Notes: generated by a model from the letters alone, not told the origin. Shown: positions 1 to 10,279, numbered from the stretch's first letter. The stretch is DNA of 33,328 bases from Alphaproteobacteria bacterium (GCA_022425485.1 JAKMFL010000062.1:1-33328); one strand, 5' to 3'. Numbers and translations: made by a program.

Positions 1-693
1 AAGGTTACCCTGCCAGCATCCCTTCAAGACGCAGAACAAATGGCTATCCGTGAACATCCGTCTATCCTTGCTGGTCTTGCCCTAGAGAAACAAGCCGCTA
101 TGGAGTTTCAAATCCTGAAAACCAGCCTGTTGCCAAAGGTCAATCTCAGTTTATCGGCTGTACAGAATGACCAAAAGGGTACATCTATGGATAAGGATGA
201 GGTCACCACAAAGCTTGAATTTTCCACACCCTTTCTTGTTACAGAAGGCTCACGGGCTGCGGATAGGCGCGCTATGGCTGGGCTTAACCAGATGCGGGCA
301 CAGCTTGCCGAAACAAGGCGGGTGGCTAGTCTTGCTGCACGCAAAGCCTACCGCGATTATCAAGCTGCACAGGGCCAGCTAGGCTCTGTAGAAGCAGAAA
401 TACGGGCAGCACGTCTGGTTGCTAGTGGAACGGCAAGTGAAGTTGAATATGGATTGAAAACATTTCTTGATCTGCTAGATGCAGAACAATTGCTGTCCGA
501 TACAGAATTACGTTTGGTTCAAACGCAAGAGGCAATCGTGCTAAATGGCTACCGCCTATTGCAGGCTACAGGCCAGCTTTCGGTTGAAATGTTTTTGCCA
601 GCAGATATCTTGCCAGCTCTTGATTCAATTAATGACCCTGCCAGTCGTTATCCCTTTATCATAGCGATACCGTCTAAGAGCAGAGTGCAATAA
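1..693 (+). CDS. tolC: TolC-family outer membrane efflux protein, C-terminal part (5' truncated)
   Basis: The reading frame is open from base 1, so the gene starts upstream of the window and only about 230 C-terminal residues are present. The protein belongs to the outer membrane factor family, which forms the trimeric exit duct for type I secretion and RND efflux. Visible family features are the opening repeat with its A-(x)n-HPSI pattern, a LLPKVNLSLS strand, and a long amphipathic helical hairpin rich in Ala, Gln and Arg (MRAQLAETRRVASLAARKAY onward). A second repeat ends in FLDLLDAEQLLSDTELRLVQ and then LLQATGQLS, the usual end of the barrel/helix repeat. A short tail of about 35 residues follows. 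Position just before a DUF2497 gene and valS is the common alphaproteobacterial arrangement. Family confidence is high; the substrate and partner pump cannot be told. Confidence 0.9.
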   Translation, partial: KVTLPASLQDAEQMAIREHPSILAGLALEKQAAMEFQILKTSLLPKVNLSLSAVQNDQKGTSMDKDEVTTKLEFSTPFLVTEGSRAADRRAMAGLNQMRAQLAETRRVASLAARKAYRDYQAAQGQLGSVEAEIRAARLVASGTASEVEYGLKTFLDLLDAEQLLSDTELRLVQTQEAIVLNGYRLLQATGQLSVEMFLPADILPALDSINDPASRYPFIIAIPSKSRVQ

Positions 694-745
694 CGTTTCA
701 TCTTTCTCTGCTTTTTCAATTATATTTAAAGCAGGAAACAAGAGG

Positions 746-1498
746 ATGCAGGGTAAAAATCACAAAAATATCACAGCGCTTTTAGAATCTATTGAAGGTT
801 TGCATGCATTAGCAACAGATACTGAAAGCCAAAAAACAACCCCCTCGCTTGTAAAAAATAACGAAGTGGTCAAGTTAAAGACGGTGTTTGCTAGCCGCGC
901 TGATAAAGAGGAAAATAATGCCTCCTTTGCCTCTATACCAGAGGGAAAAGGGGGCAAGGCTGCGCATGATGAAAATGATTTTGATGCTAAGCTTGCTAAG
1001 CTGATACAAGATGTGGTCGGAAATGAGCCGCAGGCGGTAAGGCGGCAGAAAACAGCCCCTAAATCTCCATTAGAAATGTCCGATGTTGGACGCAAAACAC
1101 CCTATCTTGACGCAAGTTCTGCTGATAATTCACGCGATATTCGTTCTGAAATTGATAATCTGCTTGCGCCCTATCTTGATAAAACAACGGCCAGACCTGT
1201 CCAACAATCTGGCCAAAATTTAGAACAAGAAGCTAGCTATAAGCTGTTTCAAAAAGAGACTGCGAAACAAACAAACAACCAGCCAGCAGAAAATTTTTTA
1301 CAAACCCCAATTGGCGGCAAAAATATTCGCGCCCTATTGAGCAACGAAGACCTGCAAGAGCTAAATCTATTTATTAAGCAGGAAATCAAAAAGCAGATTT
1401 CAGTCTGGATTACACAAAATATTGACCAGATTATCGAAGATTCCTTGCTTTCAGACAGGCCAGACGCTAGGAATGCATCTGGAGTTACCCGCGCATAG
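746..1498 (+). CDS. PopZ-like (DUF2497) polar organizing protein, diverged
   Basis: This is a 250-residue protein that I assign to the DUF2497/PopZ family mainly from its position between tolC and valS and from its C-terminal helices. PopZ proteins self-assemble at the cell pole and tether the chromosome origin through ParB. The C-terminal stretch at about residues 201-235 (EDLQELNLFIKQEIKK, then ISVWITQNIDQIIEDSL) aligns with the family pattern of an L-x-EWL-x-NLP-x-VE type helix, including the single Trp. The middle is charged, polar and probably disordered, as in the family. The conserved N-terminal helix (ILASIRRII type) is not recognisable; NITALLESIEGLHAL occupies its place. The start is preceded by AAGAGG. 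Family identity is moderately sure and polar function is inferred. Confidence 0.6.
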   Translation: MQGKNHKNITALLESIEGLHALATDTESQKTTPSLVKNNEVVKLKTVFASRADKEENNASFASIPEGKGGKAAHDENDFDAKLAKLIQDVVGNEPQAVRRQKTAPKSPLEMSDVGRKTPYLDASSADNSRDIRSEIDNLLAPYLDKTTARPVQQSGQNLEQEASYKLFQKETAKQTNNQPAENFLQTPIGGKNIRALLSNEDLQELNLFIKQEIKKQISVWITQNIDQIIEDSLLSDRPDARNASGVTRA

Positions 1499-1550
1499 GC
1501 TAAAAATAGCGGGTAGTAGTAATAGCGCTTTTTGTTGCCTGTCAGGAACC

Positions 1551-4190
1551 ATGCTCGAAAAAAACTTTGACCCAAAATTAAGTGAACGCCATTGGTATGA
1601 AAAAAGCGAAAGCAGTGGCGTTTTTGCGTGTGACCCTAGCTCAGAGAAGACGCCATATACCATTATGATGCCACCGCCTAATGTAACGGGATCGTTGCAT
1701 ATGGGCCATGCGCTGACCTTTACCCTGCAAGATGTGTTGATCCGTTATCACCGGATGCGGGGCTTTGATGCGTTATGGCAACCAGGTATGGATCATGCGG
1801 GTATCGCAACACAAATGGTGGTAGAACGCCAATTGGCAGAAAAAGATATCTCACGCCGTGATTTAGGCCGCGAAGCCTTTGTTGAAAAAGTGTGGGAATG
1901 GAAGGCTGAGTCTGGCGGGACTATCCTGCATCAACAAAAACATATCGGCGTTAGCGCAGATTGGGAGCGCAGCCGTTTCACCATGGATGAAGGCCTGTCA
2001 AATGCAGTGCGCAAGGTGTTTGTGCGCTTGTATAAGGACGGGCTGATCTACCGGGATAAGAGGCTGGTAAATTGGGATCCCAAATTGCAAACTGCCATTT
2101 CAGACCTAGAGGTAGAGCAGCGTGAAGTGCAAGGGCGCATGTGGCAGTTGCATTACCGGCTAAACGATAGCGATAGCGTGATTACCGTTGCGACCACCCG
2201 GCCAGAGACACTATTTGGCGATATGGCAGTAGCGGTTCACCCTGATGATGAGCGATACGCCCATCTGGTTGGCAAACATGTTATCCTGCCTGTGGTTGGG
2301 CGTAAAATACCGATTATTGCAGACAGCTATTCGGATATGGAAAAAGGAACGGGCGCTGTAAAAATTACGCCTGCGCATGATTTCAATGATTTTGAGGTTG
2401 GTAAGCGTCACAATCTAGAGTTATTGAATATTTTTGACCAGCATGCCGCGCTAAATGAAAATGTGCCAGAAGCCTATCAGGGGATGGACAGGTTTGAGGC
2501 ACGCAAAAAATTGCTGGAAGCGCTAGAAGAGCAGGGCGCGCTTGGTGATGTAGAAGAGAATATGCATTCGGTTCCGCATGGCGATCGCTCTGGTGTGCCT
2601 ATCGAGCCTTGGTTAATGGATCAGTGGTATGTAAATGCGGCGGAACTTGCAAAGCCAGCTATAGAAGCGGTGCGCGATGGTCGCACCCGTTTCGTGCCGC
2701 AACGCTGGGAAAAAACCTATTTTGACTGGATGGAAAATATCCAGCCATGGTGCATTTCACGCCAGTTATGGTGGGGTCACCGTGTACCAGTTTGGTATGG
2801 GCCTGATGGCACTATCTTTGTCGAAGAAAGCGTAGAAGAAGCCCTAGAAGCAGCGCATGCCCATTACGGCAGCGCGGTTGTGCTTACACAAGATGAAGAT
2901 GTGCTGGATACGTGGTTTTCCTCTGCCTTGTGGCCGTTTTCAACCCTCGGATGGCCTGAAGAACCAGCTGAGTTAAATCGCTACTATCCCGGCAATGTAT
3001 TGGTGACCGGTTTTGATATCATCTTCTTTTGGGTGGCCCGGATGATGATGATGGGGATGTATTTCATGGATGGTAAGGTGCCATTCAAAGATGTTTATAT
3101 CCATGCGCTGGTGCGCGATGAATTTGGCCAGAAAATGTCTAAATCTAAGGGTAATGTGCTAGACCCGCTTGATTTAACTGAAAAATATGGCTCGGACGCG
3201 TTGCGCTTTACGTTGGCCGCAATGGCCGCACAGGGCCGCGATCTAAAGCTTTCTGAAACGCGTATTGAATCCTATCGCAACTTCACCACAAAATTATGGA
3301 ATGCTGCACGTTTTCTTGAAATGAATGAATGTGTTAGCGAACAGGGCGCCCTTCCAGCTTGTCCAGATACTATCGTGGAACCGGTTAATCTCTGGATTTT
3401 AGATGAATTAAATTCAGCTATTTCCAAAACAGAAGAAGCGATAAATAAGTATCGCTTCAATGAAGCGGCTGATGCCATTTATCATTTTGTCTGGGATAGA
3501 TATTGTGACTGGTATATAGAATTTATCAAACCTGTTCTAAAGGAGTCACAAGAAACCCGTCAGGTTGCTAGCTTTGTTCTGGCGCAGCTTTTGCGCCTGA
3601 TGAACCCCTTTATGCCCTTTATCACCGAAGAGCTAAACGCGAAATTATTTGGGCATAAAACGATGCTTGCTGGGCTGGAATGGCCAGCCAAGAGCAAGCT
3701 AGCAGACAATCAAACTGGCCTGCATTACGTGATTGATATTATCAGTGAAATCAGAACGATACGCGCAGAAATGAATGTACCACTGAAAGCTGTACCTATC
3801 CTAAATATCAAAGAGGCAGACAAACAACAGCAAGCGGTAATATCCGCAATGCATAGCGCCATTTGCCGACTTGCGCGGGTATCGGATGTGGCGATTAACA
3901 AAGAAGGTGTTTTTGAGAAGGGTACAGCGCGAACCAGCCTACATGGCATGGATATTGGCCTGTCCCTTGCTGGAATACTTGATTTTGCAGCCGAAAAATC
4001 AAGGCTTGAAAAAGAGATGAAAGCAGGGGAAGGTGAGGTTAAAAAAATCGCCTCTAAACTTGCTAATGAAGGTTTCTTGGCCAAAGCCCCTGAGGCAGTG
4101 GTGCAGGAAAACCGTCGCCGATTAGAAGAAGAACAGACACGGCTGGAAGGGTTAAAAACTGCCCACCAGCGTATTCTGGCTGAGATGTAA
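1551..4190 (+). CDS. valS: Valine--tRNA ligase
   Basis: The product charges tRNA-Val with valine in the cytoplasm. It is 879 residues from the ATG at 1551, normal for a bacterial ValRS. The class I signatures are HMGH at residues 50-53 after PPPNVTGSL, and KMSKS at about 528-532. The CP1 editing domain shows TTRPETLFGD, which hydrolyses mischarged Thr-tRNA. The C-terminus is the ValRS-specific coiled coil (from EKSRLEKEMKAGEGEVKKIA to the end). The frame stays open upstream to 1422, but that start overlaps the preceding gene. MLEKNFDPKLSERHWYEK is a typical N-terminus, and AGGA lies just before 1551. ilvD follows after 24 bases, so the two may be co-transcribed. Confidence 0.97.
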   Translation: MLEKNFDPKLSERHWYEKSESSGVFACDPSSEKTPYTIMMPPPNVTGSLHMGHALTFTLQDVLIRYHRMRGFDALWQPGMDHAGIATQMVVERQLAEKDISRRDLGREAFVEKVWEWKAESGGTILHQQKHIGVSADWERSRFTMDEGLSNAVRKVFVRLYKDGLIYRDKRLVNWDPKLQTAISDLEVEQREVQGRMWQLHYRLNDSDSVITVATTRPETLFGDMAVAVHPDDERYAHLVGKHVILPVVGRKIPIIADSYSDMEKGTGAVKITPAHDFNDFEVGKRHNLELLNIFDQHAALNENVPEAYQGMDRFEARKKLLEALEEQGALGDVEENMHSVPHGDRSGVPIEPWLMDQWYVNAAELAKPAIEAVRDGRTRFVPQRWEKTYFDWMENIQPWCISRQLWWGHRVPVWYGPDGTIFVEESVEEALEAAHAHYGSAVVLTQDEDVLDTWFSSALWPFSTLGWPEEPAELNRYYPGNVLVTGFDIIFFWVARMMMMGMYFMDGKVPFKDVYIHALVRDEFGQKMSKSKGNVLDPLDLTEKYGSDALRFTLAAMAAQGRDLKLSETRIESYRNFTTKLWNAARFLEMNECVSEQGALPACPDTIVEPVNLWILDELNSAISKTEEAINKYRFNEAADAIYHFVWDRYCDWYIEFIKPVLKESQETRQVASFVLAQLLRLMNPFMPFITEELNAKLFGHKTMLAGLEWPAKSKLADNQTGLHYVIDIISEIRTIRAEMNVPLKAVPILNIKEADKQQQAVISAMHSAICRLARVSDVAINKEGVFEKGTARTSLHGMDIGLSLAGILDFAAEKSRLEKEMKAGEGEVKKIASKLANEGFLAKAPEAVVQENRRRLEEEQTRLEGLKTAHQRILAEM

Positions 4191-4214
4191 CGCCCTATCA
4201 GGAGAAATAGATCG

Positions 4215-5942
4215 ATGAGTGATAAACCTGTTTTTGATAAGTCCAAATTGCCAAGTCGGCATGTATCTGTAGGCCCAAAAAGTGCGCCGCACCGCTCTTA
4301 CTACTATGCGATGGGGATGACAGAAGAAGAGATCAATCAGCCGCTTATCGGTGTGGCCACTACATGGAATGAAGCGGCGCCCTGTAATATTTCACTTGCG
4401 CGTCAAGCCCAAGCGGCCAAGCGGGGCGTGCGTGACCATGCTGGATCGCCGCGTGAGTTTACCACCATTACCGTAACAGACGGCATTGCTATGGGGCATG
4501 CGGGTATGAAAGCTTCGCTGGTTAGCCGCGAAGTTATCGCTGATTCCATTGAACTTACCATGCGTGGACATTGCTATGATGCGCTGGTTGGGCTGGCAGG
4601 GTGTGATAAATCCTTGCCCGGCGTAATGATGTCAATGGCGCGCTTAAATGTGCCTTCTGTGTTTATGTATGGCGGCTCAATACTGCCCGGCTCCTTTAAA
4701 GGTAATGATGTAACGGTTCAGGATGTATTTGAAGCGGTTGGTGCGCATTCCGCTGGCAATATGTCAGATGAAGATTTGCATGAGCTAGAATGTGTAGCTT
4801 GCCCCTCTGCTGGTTCATGTGGTGGACAGTTTACCGCCAATACGATGGCTTGTGTATCCGAAGCGATTGGGCTTGCCCTGCCGGGTTCTGCTGGCGCGCC
4901 TGCGCCTTATGAAAGCCGTGATGAATATGCGTATCATTCAGGCCGTGTGGTGATGGATTTGATCCGTGATAATTTACGGCCCCGCGATATTCTTACCCGC
5001 AAAGCGTTTGAAAATGCTGCTACGGTTGTGGCTGCATCTGGCGGGTCTACGAATGCAGGTCTGCATCTGCCTGCCCTTGCTGCGGAATGTGGTATTGAAT
5101 TTGATTTGCATGATGTTGCAGAAATCTTTAAGCGCACCCCCTATATTGCCGACTTAAAGCCGGGCGGGAAATATGTGGCAAGAGATCTGTTTGCTGTGGG
5201 CGGTGTTCCTATCTTGATGAAGGCCCTTATGGAAGGGGGCTTTTTGCATGGCGATTGTATCACTGTAACCGGCAAGACGATTGCTGAGAATCTAGAAGAT
5301 GTGGTGTTCCCTGAGGATCAGGACGTCGTGTATAAAACCAGCGCACCTTTATCACCAACTGGCGGGGTTGTTGGACTTCGTGGTAATTTGGCGCCAGAAG
5401 GGGCAATCGTGAAAGTTGCAGGGATGAAGAAACTGCAATTCACCGGGCCTGCACGCTGTTTTGATTGTGAAGAAGATGCCTTTAAAGCAGTGGAAAAACG
5501 CGACTATAAAGAAGGCGAAGTGCTGGTTATTCGTTATGAAGGGCCAAAGGGCGGCCCCGGCATGCGCGAGATGCTGGCAACCACCGCTGCGCTCTATGGT
5601 CAGGGCGCAGGAGATACAGTCGCACTGATAACAGATGGTCGTTTTTCAGGCGCTACACGCGGTTTTTGCATTGGCCATGTTGGCCCAGAAGCAGCCGTAG
5701 GGGGGCCTATTGGCCTGTTAAAAGATGGGGATATGATTACCATTGATGCCGAATCTGGAGATATCAGCGTAGCTTTAAGCGAAGATGAGTTAGCAGAACG
5801 CCGGAAGAGCTGGAAGCCGCGCGAGACAGATTATCAGTCTGGGGCAATATGGAAATATGCACAGACCGTCGGTTCAGCAGAAAAAGGTGCGCTTACCCAG
5901 CCCGGCGGTAAGGCTGAAACGCACACCTATGCCGATATCTAA
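4215..5942 (+). CDS. ilvD: Dihydroxy-acid dehydratase
   Basis: IlvD dehydrates 2,3-dihydroxy-isovalerate and 2,3-dihydroxy-3-methylvalerate to the 2-keto acids of valine and isoleucine synthesis. The product is 575 residues, the shorter class of the family (the E. coli type is about 616). Three cysteines expected to bind the cluster are C57 (EAAPCNIS), C130 (AGCDKSLPG) and C202 ([11 protein letters not shown]). This spacing is that of the oxygen-tolerant [2Fe-2S] plant/cyanobacterial/mycobacterial type rather than the labile [4Fe-4S] E. coli type; that distinction is inferred. [10 protein letters not shown] near the C-terminus is the other family signature. AGGAG lies about 10 bases before the ATG. 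A strong intrinsic terminator follows the stop. Confidence 0.97.
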   Translation: MSDKPVFDKSKLPSRHVSVGPKSAPHRSYYYAMGMTEEEINQPLIGVATTWNEAAPCNISLARQAQAAKRGVRDHAGSPREFTTITVTDGIAMGHAGMKASLVSREVIADSIELTMRGHCYDALVGLAGCDKSLPGVMMSMARLNVPSVFMYGGSILPGSFKGNDVTVQDVFEAVGAHSAGNMSDEDLHELECVACPSAGSCGGQFTANTMACVSEAIGLALPGSAGAPAPYESRDEYAYHSGRVVMDLIRDNLRPRDILTRKAFENAATVVAASGGSTNAGLHLPALAAECGIEFDLHDVAEIFKRTPYIADLKPGGKYVARDLFAVGGVPILMKALMEGGFLHGDCITVTGKTIAENLEDVVFPEDQDVVYKTSAPLSPTGGVVGLRGNLAPEGAIVKVAGMKKLQFTGPARCFDCEEDAFKAVEKRDYKEGEVLVIRYEGPKGGPGMREMLATTAALYGQGAGDTVALITDGRFSGATRGFCIGHVGPEAAVGGPIGLLKDGDMITIDAESGDISVALSEDELAERRKSWKPRETDYQSGAIWKYAQTVGSAEKGALTQPGGKAETHTYADI

Positions 5943-5969
5943 CAGGTTTTAGAAAAATAATGATTAAAG

Positions 5970-5995
5970 AGCAGGGTTATAACCCTGCTTTTTTT
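5970..5995 (+). terminator. Rho-independent terminator of ilvD
   Basis: A perfect palindrome has arms AGCAGGGTT and AACCCTGCT around a central AT. It is followed directly by seven T. It lies 27 bases after the ilvD stop and closes the plus-strand valS-ilvD unit before the convergent xth gene. Confidence 0.9.
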
Positions 5996-6019
5996 ATGTT
6001 GATAGATTTGGCCTGATAT

Positions 6020-6045
6020 ATTTAGCCGGATAAATTTAGCCGGAT
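6020..6045. repeat. Two direct copies of a 12-base unit next to the xth stop
   Basis: ATTTAGCCGGAT occurs at 6020-6031 and again at 6034-6045, a 14-base period, with a partial third copy running into the xth stop codon. It lies in the convergent ilvD/xth gap and probably reflects replication slippage. Confidence 0.6.
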
Positions 6046-6049
6046 CTAT

Positions 6050-6832
6050 TTAGGCAGCCACTTCCACCCAAACGGGGGTATGATCTGAGGGGCGTTCCAA
6101 GCCTCGCGGCGTTTTATCCACGCCGGCATTTACCAGCTTATCTGCGGCTTCTGGAGACAGCATCAAATGGTCAATGCGGATACCATTATCGCGTGGCCAT
6201 GCCCCGGCCTGATAGTCCCAATAGCTATATTGCGCACCAACTGGGTGGATAGCGCGTATCGCATCTGTATAGCCAAGGTTGGAAAGTTCAAAAAATGCAG
6301 CGCGGCTTTGCGGATGCCAAAGGGCATCGCCCTCCCATGCTGGTGCATCATAACAATCTATAGCCTGCGGCATCACATTATAATCGCCGGCTAGAATGAC
6401 GGGCATTTCTGTGCCTAACAGCGTTTTTGCATGCGCGTTAAGCCGCGCCATCCATTGTAATTTATAGTCAAATTTTGGGCCCGGGCAGGGGTTGCCATTA
6501 GGCAGGTAAATCGCGCCTAACCGAAAGCCATTCACGCTAGCCTCAATATACCGGGACTGCTCATCTTGCGCATCTTCCTGACGTAAATGAGGCAGACCGC
6601 GCGTAACGTCTGAAATCTCAAAGGTGGAGAGGATAGCCACGCCATTATAGGTTTTTTGGCCATGACACACACTGTTCCAGCCAATATCCGCAAAAGCCTG
6701 ATGCGGAAAATTCTCATCACTTAGCTTTAGCTCTTGGAGCATCAGACAATCAGCTTGGCCAGAGCGACAATAATCCAGCACATGGTCAAGACGCGCCTTT
6801 AGGGAATTTACGTTCCAGCTCGCAATGCGCAT
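6050..6832 (-). CDS. xth: Exodeoxyribonuclease III (AP endonuclease)
   Basis: The product cleaves DNA at abasic sites and removes 3' blocking groups in base excision repair. It is 260 residues, a normal length for the ExoIII/APE1 family. Catalytic residues line up with E. coli XthA: N7 in SWNVNS, E34 in QELK, Y109 in AIYLPNG, D150 and N152 in GDYN, D221 in RIDH, and H251 in SDHTP. GDYN rather than the more usual GDFN is a conservative change. It lies 12 bases downstream of the Fe-S carrier gene on the same strand, the usual alphaproteobacterial erpA-xthA pair, and is probably co-transcribed with it. Confidence 0.96.
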   Translation of the reverse strand: MRIASWNVNSLKARLDHVLDYCRSGQADCLMLQELKLSDENFPHQAFADIGWNSVCHGQKTYNGVAILSTFEISDVTRGLPHLRQEDAQDEQSRYIEASVNGFRLGAIYLPNGNPCPGPKFDYKLQWMARLNAHAKTLLGTEMPVILAGDYNVMPQAIDCYDAPAWEGDALWHPQSRAAFFELSNLGYTDAIRAIHPVGAQYSYWDYQAGAWPRDNGIRIDHLMLSPEAADKLVNAGVDKTPRGLERPSDHTPVWVEVAA

Positions 6833-6844
6833 AAAACCAATCCT

Positions 6845-7204
6845 TTAGATGGAAAAAGAAGTGCCGCAGCCGCAAGAGGCAGTAGCGTTAGGGTTTTCTA
6901 CCTTAAAATAGGAGCCAACTAATTCTTCAACATAATCAAGCTGGGCATCCCCTAGAAAACCAAGCGACATATCATCAACCAATACCGCCACCCCATGCTG
7001 GCGTAGCTCTAGGTCATCGGGCTGTTTTTCAGAATCAAAATCAAACTTATATTGAAAGCCAGAACAGCCGCCACCATCAACGCGAATGCGGAAATAAGGC
7101 TGTTTCTCACTTTCCAAAAGCACAGAAATCCGGCTTGCCGCCGCAGCTGTCAGCGAGAAGGGCACAGAATTTTCGCCACTCATAGATGTGCTTATTTCTG
7201 TCAT
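6845..7204 (-). CDS. erpA: A-type iron-sulfur carrier protein (ErpA/HesB family)
   Basis: A-type carriers receive Fe-S clusters from the scaffold and pass them to apo-enzymes. From the chosen start the protein has 119 residues. The three conserved cluster-binding cysteines are C47 (DGGGCSGFQY) and C111 and C113 (ATASCGCGTSFSI), with the latter at the extreme C-terminus as in the family. The frame stays open upstream to 7270, but residues before MTEISTSMSG are unlike the family. The start at 7204 has a weak GGACAG before it; 7183 is the alternative. It is divergent from dgt. The exact paralogue (ErpA versus IscA) is assigned from the neighbouring xth and dgt genes. Confidence 0.88.
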   Translation of the reverse strand: MTEISTSMSGENSVPFSLTAAAASRISVLLESEKQPYFRIRVDGGGCSGFQYKFDFDSEKQPDDLELRQHGVAVLVDDMSLGFLGDAQLDYVEELVGSYFKVENPNATASCGCGTSFSI

Positions 7205-7335
7205 ATCTGTCCAGACCCTGATAGAATGTACCAAGCGCATAATATTTTTCGTGTTTGCTAAGATGCGCACCTTCTATTCAAATATGAGGGGTGCGCTTTA
7301 ACAAATCAAGCCCTGCTTACATTAATGAGGATGTT

Positions 7336-8547
7336 ATGGCAGCTTTTCCTACGCCACCGAAATTAGCAATTTATGGATGTTTTAGTTCCAATAAAGGCCG
7401 GCTTTTAAGGGAAGAGAGCAGGGACATACACGCTGAGACAAGCTTTGCGCGTAGCCCTTTTCAGCGCGACCGTGACCGAATTATTCATTCGGTAGCCTTT
7501 CGCCGCCTCAAACATAAAACGCAAGTATTTTTGTACCATGAAGGGGACTATTTTCGCACCCGTCTAACCCATTCTTTGGAAGTTGCGCAAATCGCACGAA
7601 CTATGGCGCGCGCATTAGGTCTGAATGAGGATATCGCTGAGGCGGTTGCGCTGGCACATGATTTAGGCCACCCCCCCTTTGGTCATGCAGGTGAGGATGC
7701 GCTAAATCTCGCCATGCAGGATTTTGGCGGCTTTGACCATAATGAGCAATCTTTGCGGGTGCTGACCCTGCTGGAGCATCGCTATGCTAATTTTGATGGG
7801 TTGAACCTGACGTTTGAGACCATTGATGGGGTGTTAAAACATAATGGCCCATTATTGGAAAAAGAGGGGGATCGCAGTCATTTACGTCAGACGATAAAAG
7901 ACCTTGATGATAAATGGGGGCTAGATCTAGCGCTTTATCCCACTGCTGAGGCGCAAATTGCTAACCTTTCAGACGATATTGCCTATCTTTCTCACGATTT
8001 CGATGATGCGTTGCGGGCAGAATTACTGACATTAGATCAGATAGATGAGCTGCCCGTAGTAGGCGCCATCCTTAAACAATTACATGCAGAATATGGCGTG
8101 CTACCGATAGGGCGTTTAACCCATGAATTAACCCGCCGCCTGATCAGCCATTTTGTTCAAGATTTACTACATTGCTCGCAAGCCTGTATCGCAGATGCCG
8201 CCCCGCAATCAGCAGAGGATATTCGCCATGCTGGACAGCCCTTGATAATGCACAGCCCCGAAGCCGCTGCTGATTTACGTATCCTAAGAGATTTTCTGAT
8301 GAAATATAGCTGGCGTCATTACAAGGTGAACCGGATGACCAGCAAATCTAGAAAGGCCCTTACCGCCTTATTCCAACGCTTTACCGAAGAGGTGAATTTA
8401 CTGCCTACAGATTGGCAGAATGAAGCAGAAAAAGCGGATGAAAAGCATAAAGCACGCGTAATTGCGGACTATCTGGCTTCCATGACAGACCGCTATGCGC
8501 TATTAGAGTATGAACGAATCTTTGAAACCGGGCCAATTCTCAGTTAA
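7336..8547 (+). CDS. dgt: Deoxyguanosinetriphosphate triphosphohydrolase-like protein
   Basis: This is an HD-domain phosphohydrolase of the dGTPase family, which splits dNTPs to deoxynucleoside and triphosphate. The 403-residue protein shows [15 protein letters not shown] (H79 as first metal ligand) and [11 protein letters not shown] (H108-D109 pair, H112, H117). A later Asp in [17 protein letters not shown] completes the HD set. The frame is open from a GTG at 7291, but the ATG at 7336 has GAGG five bases upstream and gives the usual family length. The next gene, argS, starts one base after the stop, implying translational coupling. The true substrate of alphaproteobacterial members is not certain, hence the -like name. 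Confidence 0.93.
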   Translation: MAAFPTPPKLAIYGCFSSNKGRLLREESRDIHAETSFARSPFQRDRDRIIHSVAFRRLKHKTQVFLYHEGDYFRTRLTHSLEVAQIARTMARALGLNEDIAEAVALAHDLGHPPFGHAGEDALNLAMQDFGGFDHNEQSLRVLTLLEHRYANFDGLNLTFETIDGVLKHNGPLLEKEGDRSHLRQTIKDLDDKWGLDLALYPTAEAQIANLSDDIAYLSHDFDDALRAELLTLDQIDELPVVGAILKQLHAEYGVLPIGRLTHELTRRLISHFVQDLLHCSQACIADAAPQSAEDIRHAGQPLIMHSPEAAADLRILRDFLMKYSWRHYKVNRMTSKSRKALTALFQRFTEEVNLLPTDWQNEAEKADEKHKARVIADYLASMTDRYALLEYERIFETGPILS

Positions 8548-8548
8548 A

Positions 8549-10279
8549 ATGAATATTTTCAGTGATTTCCAAGACTTTATCCTAACCGCTTTTGATGAGT
8601 TAATTGCCGCTGGCACTATCCCATCCCCAGAGCTTATTGATACCAGCAAAGTGGTGGTTGAATTACCACGTGAAGAAGCGCATGGCGATTTAGCCTGTAA
8701 TGCCGCAATGGTCTTAAGCAAACAAGCAGCTATGAAACCTCGCGATCTAGCCGAGCTTTTCGCCGAAAGACTGGCACAGCGCAAAGATGTTGCAGAGGTA
8801 GAAATTGCTGGGCCGGGCTTTATAAATATTCGGCTGACCGAGGGGCGCTGGGCGCAGGAGCTAAAAGGCATTCTAGAAGCTGGCAGCGATTATGGCCGCA
8901 ATGACTTGGGCAAGGATGAGGCTGTTAATGTAGAGTTTGTGTCCGCAAACCCTACCGGCCCTTTGCATGCTGCACATGCTAGAGGGGCTATTTTTGGGGA
9001 CGCTCTTGCCAATCTTCTGGAATGGTCTGGCTATAAGGTGTGCCGCGAATATTACATAAATGACGCGGGCGCACAGGTTGATGTATTAGCCCGTTCAGCC
9101 TTCCTGCGTTACCGCGAGGCATTAGGGGAGACAGGCATAACCATTCCAGATGGGCTATATCCGGGGATGTATTTAAAAGAGGTTGGCGAGGCTCTAAAGA
9201 CTAAATTTGGCGATAGCCTTCTTAGCCAAAGTGAAGAGGAATATCTAGCCACGGTACGCGGCTTTGCCATTGATATGATGATGGAAGGCATTAAAAAAGA
9301 CTTGTCCGGATTGGGCGTAGATATGGATGTTTACAGCTCTGAGCGTGGATTGGTCGATGCTGGCAAGGTGGCAGATGCTATCGATAGCTTGCAAAAAGAA
9401 GGGCTGGTCTATCGCGGCGTATTAGAGCCACCAAAAGGCCAATTACCCGAAGATTGGGAAGCCCGTGAGCAATTACTGTTCCGAGCGACGGACTTTGGCG
9501 ACGATATAGACAGACCCTTGCAGAAATCAGATGGCAGTTGGACTTATTTTGCCTCTGACGTTGCGTATCATCATGATAAATTTCAGCGCACAGGCGGCGC
9601 CATGATAAATGTTTGGGGTGCTGACCATGGCGGCTATGTTAAGCGCATGAAAGCGGCAACCGAAGCTATTTCGGGCCAGAAAAACACACTTGATGTAAAG
9701 TTATGTCAGCTGGTTACGCTTCTAGATAAGGGAAAACCAGTAAAAATGTCCAAAAGGGCGGGTACTTTTGTAACCCTTAGCGATGTGATGGACGCTGTGG
9801 GCGCAGATGTGATGCGTTTTATTATGCTGACCCGCCGCAATGACCAGACGCTAGAATTTGATTATGCCAAAGTGACAGAAAAGAGCCGTGAAAACCCTGT
9901 TTTCTATGTCCAATATGCGTTTGCGCGAGGGTGTTCGGTGCTACGCCAAGATAATCTTCCAAAATTGTCAGATGCAGATTACAGCCTGCTACAAGCTAGC
10001 CATGAGGTGAGATTAATAAAACAGCTTGTTAGTTGGCCGCAATTAGTGCGCTCTGCTGCCCTGAGCCATGAGCCGCATAAAATCGCTTTTTATCTTATAG
10101 ATTTAGCGGCATCCTTCCATGGTCTATGGACAGCTGGACGGGAAAATCCCGCGCTACGTTTCATTATCGAATCAGATGCAGATTTAACATGTGCGCGTCT
10201 CAGCCTTGTGCAGGCTTCTGTAAACGTCATTCAGGCAGGCCTTAGCCTGTTGAGTGTTGATGCGCCGCAGGAGATGTAG
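8549..10279 (+). CDS. argS: Arginine--tRNA ligase
   Basis: The enzyme charges tRNA-Arg. From the ATG at 8549 the protein has 576 residues and begins [10 protein letters not shown], a typical ArgRS N-terminus. The frame is also open from 8510, inside dgt. An N-terminal Add-1 type domain comes first. The class I HIGH motif follows in [16 protein letters not shown] (H140-AAH143), where the usual third-position Gly is Ala. The KMSK-type loop is KMSKRAGTF at about residue 399. The C-terminal DALR anticodon-binding helices end at VIQAGLSLL. It sits between dgt and a SPOR protein, conserved in alphaproteobacteria. No ribosome site of its own is clear, so translation probably depends on dgt. Confidence 0.96.
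   Translation: MNIFSDFQDFILTAFDELIAAGTIPSPELIDTSKVVVELPREEAHGDLACNAAMVLSKQAAMKPRDLAELFAERLAQRKDVAEVEIAGPGFINIRLTEGRWAQELKGILEAGSDYGRNDLGKDEAVNVEFVSANPTGPLHAAHARGAIFGDALANLLEWSGYKVCREYYINDAGAQVDVLARSAFLRYREALGETGITIPDGLYPGMYLKEVGEALKTKFGDSLLSQSEEEYLATVRGFAIDMMMEGIKKDLSGLGVDMDVYSSERGLVDAGKVADAIDSLQKEGLVYRGVLEPPKGQLPEDWEAREQLLFRATDFGDDIDRPLQKSDGSWTYFASDVAYHHDKFQRTGGAMINVWGADHGGYVKRMKAATEAISGQKNTLDVKLCQLVTLLDKGKPVKMSKRAGTFVTLSDVMDAVGADVMRFIMLTRRNDQTLEFDYAKVTEKSRENPVFYVQYAFARGCSVLRQDNLPKLSDADYSLLQASHEVRLIKQLVSWPQLVRSAALSHEPHKIAFYLIDLAASFHGLWTAGRENPALRFIIESDADLTCARLSLVQASVNVIQAGLSLLSVDAPQEM

Noticed and set aside
1422-1550. Longer N-terminus of ValRS
   Set aside because: It would overlap the preceding gene by 77 bases and adds residues unlike ValRS; the ATG at 1551 has a ribosome site and a typical start.
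3725-4246. 173-codon minus-strand frame opposite the 3' end of valS
   Set aside because: It is the antisense of the ValRS coiled coil, with a Ser/Arg-rich composition and no family features.
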